Below are positions 57,700-64,000 of a DNA stretch of 64,000 nt, piece after piece. Positions within the stretch are counted from its first letter, which is position 1, and every line of letters begins with the position of its first letter. Below the pieces are notes generated by a model. It saw only the letters and a program-made list of their open reading frames with translations, was not told the DNA's origin and made no database searches. The stretch comes from Apricaphanius iberus (taxonomy: Eukaryota; Chordata; Actinopteri; Cyprinodontiformes; Aphaniidae): positions 1,798,001 through 1,862,000 of the forward strand of contig JAPXFQ010000804.1 in assembly GCA_028564705.1 (NCBI GenBank). The letters run 5' to 3'. The translations under genes and the position numbers were made by a program.

Positions 57700-57970
57700 A
57701 ATAAGTTTGATGAAAGTCCCTAAGCACTCACAGAATCCAGCATTGAATGTGCCGACGTACTTGATCTTGTTGGTGCTTGCTCAGCGTCCGCGTATTCTGT
57801 GGGGCAGACGACAGAAGCCCTCACCATCAGCCATCACCCTGACACGGCTCCCTGAGCGAGGCCTACTGCCAGATCTCTTCTGCAATGCAAATACCTCTTC
57901 CACATGAGCAGACCCATCACTAGCATTCCCCATACACTTGTATTCTGTGTCATTACCCCTGGGGACCTGC
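57700..57970. promoter_or_regulatory. Possible conserved element with octamer ATGCAAAT
   Basis: Balanced, repeat-free block containing a perfect POU octamer ATGCAAAT (57885-57892). Open frames on both strands (57707-57907 plus, 57781-57972 minus) overlap, so an exon cannot be excluded, but neither frame has a recognisable domain. Enhancer role is inference. Confidence 0.28.
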
Positions 57971-59711
57971 ACACATGCCGCTCCTCTCTTGCCGCTGCCC
58001 TCAACTGGGATGGGAAAAGGCGGAGGGGGGGTGGGGGCTGAAACAAATCATTTTGGCTGGCTGAAGCTTTGGTGGAGGGCTGCCACGGGCTGCTTCTGCC
58101 CACACCTACTGTCAGTCACACTCCTCTCCTTGCCCTCAGGCCATTCGCTCTGTATTTCATTAGTTCTGATTTTTGCTGACAAATGCTGGCTGTCGTGCTG
58201 TGCAGCCCCCTCATACCCCCTCTGTGGACGCTACACCAAAGCACGGCCAGATCTGCTTTACAAATGAGCTCTCCGTGCTTCCACCACACGACCGTTTGCT
58301 GTTAAACAGTCAAGCACAGATGCATGACACGTGCTATGCGCACACATGAAATATCCATGGACACATACCTGCAAGGGCAATATACTATAAGTTTTAACCC
58401 TCAACATATCACTTGAAGCTGCCAACACAACCCTGCCGGCACCCTCTCCTCCTCTAACTCTTTTCTGTTTAAAGTATACTTGTCACTTTCTTGTCTTCTA
58501 ATCTCTCTCACCCACTCATTATTCATTGCCATCTCCCTTCTTAAAGGCAAAATTCCAGCCAATGAGATGTCAGCTGAGACTGGTTCTAAAAGTGGCCTTT
58601 ATCATCATGTTTCATTCTTGCTGGCCTATCCTAACAAAGCCGCTGTCTTGTTTGAAAATCTAGCTTTTGCGAGTTAATCTTTTCTCTTTCATGACACATA
58701 CTGTCAGACCCGTTTATTAGAGACAATATAGTTTGTCATCTGCTCAATTTCGCACAATCTTTTTGTGTCTGGAGACAGTGCAGCACCTTTACTGGCTGGT
58801 ACATGGATCGACAAATGGATTATTGCTCACTATCTGGGTCTTGTCTTTTGCACAGCTTTCCAAAGCCATACCTGGCAGGTCAGGATAAATATGGATTAAT
58901 TTGGTTTAGCCCTAGTGGTACATGTAATACATCAACTAAAATGACATTAGATCACCTGAACTACACAGGATTAGAATAAACCAAGCTGCCACTTGTCAAT
59001 CCATCATTCAAACAGCAAAATTCATTAATAAAAAATTAACCAAGCAACGACTTTCACAGTTTGTTGTTGTTTTTTTATTGTTCTTTTCCTGTTAAACACC
59101 AAACACAACTCTATAACCTAGATCACAGTTGTGTCACATGATTGCATCTCACAGACTGGCGGGCGAGCAGTCTCCAGCCACAACCAGAAATAGGTTAAAC
59201 GAGCTAAAAATATCAAAAACATTAATAATTCAGCTTTTTTTGCAAACCTGCACCTCTGGAAAAAAAAAAAATAGCACACTTCTCACTGTGAAGTGGCCTA
59301 ATGGGCGGAGTGCGCTGTGGATTATTTTCGTATTTCATGTTGCATCTCCCCTGAAGAGCGAGATGCATCCTATAAGCAGCTGCAAGGGGGGAGTTGGGAG
59401 TGTTGTAGGTGGGGGGGGTGGGGAAATAGTCGAACATTATGATGCCATCAGCACAAATGTCATCTGCTTCTGCAGGCAGGGTCATGAACTTTGGAAAGTT
59501 TGTAAGCAGATTTTCATCAAATATTATGACAATAATGACAAACTGTTAAATATTTTAGGAGATGAAACCATTATTCAAATACAGTTCTGCATCAGTTTCC
59601 TCCTTAGCAAAATCTTTAAATGCATAAAATGTCTTGTTATTACAATTTGCAACAGCAACCTCAAAAAGAAAACTCTGCAAGTATTTTCAAAGAATTTTTG
59701 AAAGAACAGGG
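57971..59711. other. No gene recognised; possible regulatory block 58480-58720
   Basis: The G-run at 58021-58040 and the run at 59407-59424 are short quadruplex-like tracts. 58480-58720 is a balanced repeat-free block (CACTCATTATTCATTGCC, GCGAGTTAATC). The 190-residue frame at 59129-59701 is low-complexity and unsupported. Confidence 0.4.

Positions 59712-59755
<44 letters not shown>
59712..59755. repeat. (AAT)n microsatellite
   Basis: About 14 uninterrupted ATA/AAT units. On the minus strand it encodes a polyleucine run in a spurious frame. Confidence 0.95.
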
Positions 59756-59756
<1 letters not shown>

Positions 59757-60428
59757 GATTGTGTTTATATACTGTAGCACTTTTCAAGACCCTCAACAGG
59801 AATAACAAAAATCCCAATAAAATGCACCCTTTAATCTCTCTTTTTTTAATTTACCCTTTATAGCTGGCCCCCTGAGGTGTGCAAGGCTTGTCTAAATACC
59901 CAAATTACAGACACAAAAAAAAAAAGTCTCGTTCTAAACAAGGCAGGTATCTACATCTGTTTGCGTGTTTGTGTTAAACAGGCACCAGAGGACCAGTGAT
60001 GAGGAAGAAGGAGAGGAAGAAAGACTAAAGGTGGAAAATGAGCAACTGTGCAACACTCATTCCATGTGCTCTGGTGTGTTCAGAGCACACCTGTTTAAGT
60101 ATCATGCGTGTTTATGAGCGTGAGCAAGTGCACACAAAGGTGTATGTTTTCATGAGGGGTAGAAGCTGTTCCCCAGGGACCATTCGAGTGTAAAAGCACT
60201 TTGCTTTGTGCAACATGACAAAATAAACCAATATGGACTGCACACAAACACACGCTCAAGAAAAAAACAGAACCCTTAAAATGGGAAAAGCAGTGTGACA
60301 ACATTGTCATTTGTAGAGAAACCAGATGTTTACAAAAGGCAGTATGAAAACTTCTCCTGAGTCAGGTCAAATAGGATGGAAAAAAGTTACTTCGGCTGGC
60401 AAAGGATAAGCAAATATACAGAAAGATT
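59756..60428. other. No gene recognised
   Basis: Unique sequence with an A-run near 59935. Confidence 0.5.
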
Positions 60429-60728
60429 GTTATTCATGTGCGCTGCACAGTGGTGCAGTTGGTAACCTTGTTGCCTTGGTCCTGGGTTCAAATCCTTGTT
60501 CTGCATGGAGTTTGCATATTCTCCCTATGCATGTGCACTGTCAAAAAATGTGACTATTATCTTAACTGGTTTCTCTAAATTGCCCTTAAATATGAATTTG
60601 TGCATGGCTGTTTGAGCTGTGTGTCACTGTGTTGCCCTGCGATGGACTGGCAACATGTCCAGGGTGTATCCCCCGCAACCCTGCATAGACTAGATGGCAT
60701 AAGGATGGATGGATGGATGTTATTCACG
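60429..60728 (+). mobile_element. tRNA-derived SINE, older copy
   Basis: The insertion about 60439-60718 is flanked by GTTATTCATG (60429-60438) and GTTATTCACG (60719-60728), a 10-bp duplication with one change. Head GCTGCACAGTGGTGCAGTTG, B box GGGTTCAAATCC, body GGAGTTTGCATATTCTCCC and GCGATGGACTGGCAACATG, and an (ATGG)n tail. The same family as 21370-21742 but more diverged and lacking part of the middle. Confidence 0.9.
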
Positions 60729-61298
60729 CTGGCAGTAAAAACACCTGCTTACATCAATCGGAGGTCATGAAACTTAATGTTGGTTTGTTGTGTACGTTTT
60801 CCAATGTTCGACATTGTAATTAACTGGGGTCCCATCCCTGATCTCACCAGTAAAGACATGTTTAGCCACTGGCTTTCTAGGTGGTGTCCTGAAAACAATG
60901 TGGAATACATTGATAATTGGCTAATATTCTGCGCTCTACACACCATGAGCATTCCTATTTAACCTGAAAAAATAGTTGAATACTGTATAAAAATGCTTTT
61001 CAGCAAGCTAGAACAGCATAATTGTCATTATTAATATAGGAAAATAAGAACACATCTAGGTTTCTTTGTAGTACAGTTGCCAAACTTATAAAGAGTCATA
61101 GTTCTGTAGTTTTGTTCCTCAGTAAGGGAGGCAGCATCGGCAGTAACTATAGAACCTTATTTATGTTTGGAGTGTTTTGATTCAGTCGAGCTTTTCGAAT
61201 TTCAAAAATCTTAGTTAATATGCACCGATACTGATACTGGTATACCTTTAAAAGCATTCAGTAGATCACAAATGCTGCAGCATGAGTTCCGATGAACA
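60729..61298. other. No gene; weak hAT-like remnant
   Basis: GCACCGATACTGATACTGGT near 61221 resembles the interior of hAT-like MITEs such as those at 19690 and 25915. Limits could not be set. Confidence 0.4.
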
Positions 61299-61720
61299 TT
61301 AAAGGTGACATATTATGAAAAAAAATCACTTTGAAGTGTTTTTGTGTATCTCTGGTGTATATACATGCATACAAATTTGAAGAAAAATAAAATATTAATG
61401 CTGTTAGGAGTGAGATAGTGGTTTCTTAATCGATCATTCAGTCTGTGATTGAGCTGTTCAAAATCTGTCCGACTTTCTACGTCACAAGTTGGAATATTGA
61501 AACATCCGCACCTCCTCAGAGCACTGTCTCCACCCACCAGGTACAGCAGTAAACAACTGTTACCATTCAGATTAGGAAAGACCATGTTTAAGCACCATGC
61601 AAAATGCTCAGTTTTTGCCTGGTCAAAAGAGCTCAAAACACTTAACCGGGTCCTAGTTGAAGAGGACAGAAGAGCGGCATGGGTTGAATTTATTTTTGAT
61701 GGTAAGATGCAGTAAGGGCG
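61299..61720 (+). mobile_element. Kolobok-like element, left end and possible THAP remnant
   Basis: TTAA (61299-61302) followed by AGGTGACATATTATG is a frequent start of fish TTAA-type elements. The plus-strand segment near 61584-61700 reads MFKHHAKCSVFAWSKELKTL and RRAAWVEFIFDG, reminiscent of the THAP-like zinc-binding domain that Kolobok elements carry, but too short and cysteine-poor to be functional. The expected right end (CATAATATGTCACC then TTAA) was not found before 62870, so the element is truncated or fused to the repeats that follow. Confidence 0.5.
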
Positions 61721-61925
61721 GGGAAGATGGGAGATGCGCCGCCACAAGAAGCAGCTCAAAATCCGTTGAGAGGTGAGACGCGCCGCCGAACTGAGCTGCT
61801 AAAAACTGAGCAGAAGACGGGAGACATGCCACCGAACTGAGCTGCTGAAAACAAGGAAGAAGACAGGAGATCTGCCGCAGAAGAGCGACATAGGTTGGAT
61901 TTATTTTTGATGGTATGATACTATG
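61640..61925 (+). repeat. Degenerate minisatellite-like duplication
   Basis: GGATTTATTTTTGATGGTA-type sequence occurs at about 61686-61704 and 61897-61915. Between them are four diverged units of about 45 bp built on GAAGACGGGAGACATGCC and GAACTGAGCTGCTGAAAAC (61724, 61773, 61814, 61860). The array looks like internal expansion of the preceding element. Confidence 0.55.
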
Positions 61926-62114
61926 AGCTACTACAACCTGGGGGAAGACTGAGGATATGCAGCCGCACAGAGCTCAAAGAGTGGGGTCTCCTTGGTGCTA
62001 GAGAGCTGAAATCAGCTAGATGGAGCTGGAAGGCGTTAGAGTATGCGTTTCAGGAAGATAGCAGAGTGCCAGGTAAGCAATTAAATATATTCCTTTAACT
62101 TTAAGTCATTTATT

Positions 62115-62870
62115 CAATAACCACTCATTCTTTTTTGATAAAGCTTTAGGTTAGAGTGGCTTAGGTCATCCTGAGCCATCTATATAGTTATTCTACTACA
62201 TGTTGAGATAGTTGGAGAACAGAGTGACCATTTTTCTTCAATCTGCTACTTTTGTCGGTTACTACTATCCAATTACATTAAATGCTGTTATTTCAAGTGC
62301 TAACTTTGTGTTCTATCAATGTTTTCTATTCCTTGATTCTACACTTGACCTTGCACTCTGTTCGGCTGTGATGCTTTGTTGAAGGGGGGCATCGGCTGAG
62401 ATGATGCTCCCAGTAATAAAAACGTCCTCTCTGCCCTTTACATTACTTAACATAAAAAGTATTCTTACATCATTTCTTTTGTTTTTTAGTGTATCTGCTC
62501 TGTCTTCTCAGTCCCCCAGTCAGTGGTGTCAGATGGCCTTTCGTACTGAGCCAGTTTCTGCTGGATGTTTCTTCATGTTAAAGGGGAGTTTTTCCTCTCC
62601 ACTGTCGCTACATGCAGTCAACGGCGTAATGCCGGCGACTCTCTACTTTTGCTACGTGTTCATTCAGGAGGAGGGAATGCTGCAAGTGTATGACTCGATG
62701 CAATCTGCTGGTTTTCATTAGATAAAAAACTTTTAAACTGATTGGAATAATAATTTGAAGGATTAACTGGAATGTATGTACAGTTGAACTGAAATTGCTT
62801 TTCTTGTAAAGTGCATATGATTACATGTTTTGTTAATTGGGGCTATATCAATGAACTGAATTAGGAAAAA
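62115..62870 (+). repeat. Teleost LINE-like 3' tail
   Basis: Ordered phrases of a very common fish repeat are present: TTCTGCTGGATGTTTCTTCA, GTTAAAGGGGAGTTTTTCCT, CTCCACTGTCGCTACATGC, TATGACTCGATGCAATCTGC, CTTTTAAACTGATTGGAAT and TTTCTTGTAAAGTGCATATG. The last leads to an eroded version of the GGCGCTATATAAATAAA end. The open frame 62401-62721 is a by-product. Recognition is from memory; the family name is not assigned. Confidence 0.65.
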
Positions 62871-64000
62871 ACAAGGCTTGTCCCAACTGGGCTTTCTTTA
62901 GGCTATTCTCTATTGTGATGTCCTTCCTATAAACACACATACACAGAAAAAAACACATGGGTCTCTGTTACCCAATGGCTAAATTCTAACGAATCCCCAC
63001 TCCCTGACTGCAAGGCCTCCAAACCTGCCAACACCGATTGGCTTCACGCAGACCGGTCTGCTCCGCGCTGGCCCCCTCTCCAGCCCACTCAACGAAGACA
63101 CATACTGTAAACACACACACTCAGAATCATACAGTACACTACATTCATAGCCTGCCAACCTTCACAGAGTGTAGCATTGAATTATTCAGCCTTTGCAGCA
63201 GCCTAGCTGGCACACAAGGCTTGGCTGTAGATAATAAAAAAGGTAGATCGCAGGCAGTTATAAGTAAGAGGGAATATATGATGTTTGCATCTATGTAGGC
63301 TCATATAGCTGCACCCAGAGATGGAGAACTTAGCAGTTCAAGATATGTCAAGATATTGTTTTGTGACTCCCTAGGTCAGTAGACATATGTTGCTCATAAA
63401 AAGACACAGAAATCAATGCTTAACTTACACCTACATGTGTAGAGAAACATTGAGTCGTCCACAGAAGATGAACAGCGCTGCCAGATGCCGACAAAAAGCT
63501 CTGTGCAACAGTGAGACAAAGGGAGACAGAGGCAATCAAGTGGGAATGCTACTTCAGCTGTTGACATTGAAGAAGCCGACATGTGTGTGCTGAAGCATAA
63601 TCTTCCCTCTACTCCCATTGGGTTTTTAATGTGGGTGCTATTTCCATAAACCTGCCTCCTGAATCACTGCCAGCCGCTTACACTCCCCTCAGGTCGACAA
63701 CTACTAATACAAGGAGAGAATGCACGCAGCAGACACATTTCCACCAATGCCTTTCTGAGACAATCACTGTTGTACAAAATACAAGCATGGCAAGAGAGGG
63801 AAAAAAAGGAAAGTGAGGCGTCTTTCTTTTTCTTCCTGTGCTACGGCAAAGAGACTTGCTGCAGTGGCTGAGATTATGTCTTGGATGTGCTGGATTTGAG
63901 GAGCGGCGATGAGAGGACAGAGATTCTGAGGAGGGAGGGGGTGGATAGTGTGAAAGAAGCAGGATTTTGTCATGATGCTAAGCTGGGTGGAGTAAATCTC
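62871..64000. other. No gene recognised
   Basis: Unique sequence with a CA-rich patch near 63100-63140. 63600-63950 is balanced in composition without coding evidence. Any feature running past the window edge cannot be judged. Confidence 0.45.

Noticed and set aside
59129..59701. 190-residue plus-strand open frame, the longest in the window
   Set aside because: The product is low-complexity (Lys/Asn/Ile-rich with a poly-Gly patch), has no domain, and crosses homopolymer runs. A frame of this length is expected by chance in 64 kb of AT-rich DNA.
59575..59817. Minus-strand frame with a polyleucine run resembling a signal peptide
   Set aside because: The leucines are the translation of the (AAT)n microsatellite.
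62401..62721. 106-residue plus-strand frame
   Set aside because: Lies entirely in a common teleost LINE-like 3' tail and is a by-product of that repeat.
1..64000. CRISPR array, bacterial operon, prophage or rRNA
   Set aside because: No regularly spaced repeats, ribosome-binding sites, dense long frames or conserved rRNA sequence; the repeat content is teleost.

Overview
This window reads as non-coding teleost genomic DNA, probably from a spiny-rayed (percomorph) fish. The evidence is the repeat content: tRNA-derived SINEs with the A-box/B-box head and (ATGG) tail common in cichlids and relatives, several families of Tc1/mariner elements including a Sleeping Beauty/Tdr1-like one, the 3' end of a fish L2/Rex-type LINE, a PIF/Harbinger-like MITE, TTAA-flanked elements and hAT-like MITEs. 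No bacterial operon, rRNA, tRNA gene or CRISPR array is visible. No exon of a recognisable vertebrate gene can be supported, so the window is either intergenic or lies inside very large introns.

Layout. 1-9 kb: unique sequence with one pre-miRNA-like hairpin (1465-1539), a SINE with a perfect 15-bp target duplication (3727-4211), a short DNA-transposon-like repeat (4539-4918) and a GA/G-run tract (6720-6797). 9-15.3 kb: a full-length but dead Tc1 element (9023-10523) followed by decayed antisense Tc1 relics (11640-13080, 14620-15180). 15-30 kb: mostly unique sequence with an inverted pair of hAT-like MITEs (19690-20085 and 25915-26298), a SINE with a perfect 12-bp target duplication (21370-21742) and two TTAA-flanked elements (24165-24676, 27728-28262). 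30-35 kb: two facing hAT-like ends enclose the only plausible protein-coding gene, an intronless 87-codon ORF with an N-terminal hydrophobic segment (32775-33038); a Tc1 relic split by another insertion follows. 36.9-38.9 kb: a LINE 3' end cleanly interrupted by a 1578-bp TG...CA insertion that looks like a solo LTR. 43.8-45.3 kb: a three-component nest in which a Tc1 element carries a LINE and a MITE. 46-64 kb: a LINE 3'UTR-like repeat, a PIF/Harbinger-like MITE with TAA duplications (50020-50645), a (GAAA)17 microsatellite, another Tc1 relic, a third SINE (60439-60718) and a cluster made of a Kolobok-like left end, a degenerate minisatellite and a LINE-like tail (61299-62870).

There is no set of genes working as a pathway here. 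The window is best read as a record of transposon insertions. Two insertions can be proved within the window because another copy of the host repeat supplies the empty site. Several unique, compositionally balanced stretches rich in homeodomain-type AT cores are flagged as possible conserved non-coding elements at low confidence, because only cross-species alignment could support them.
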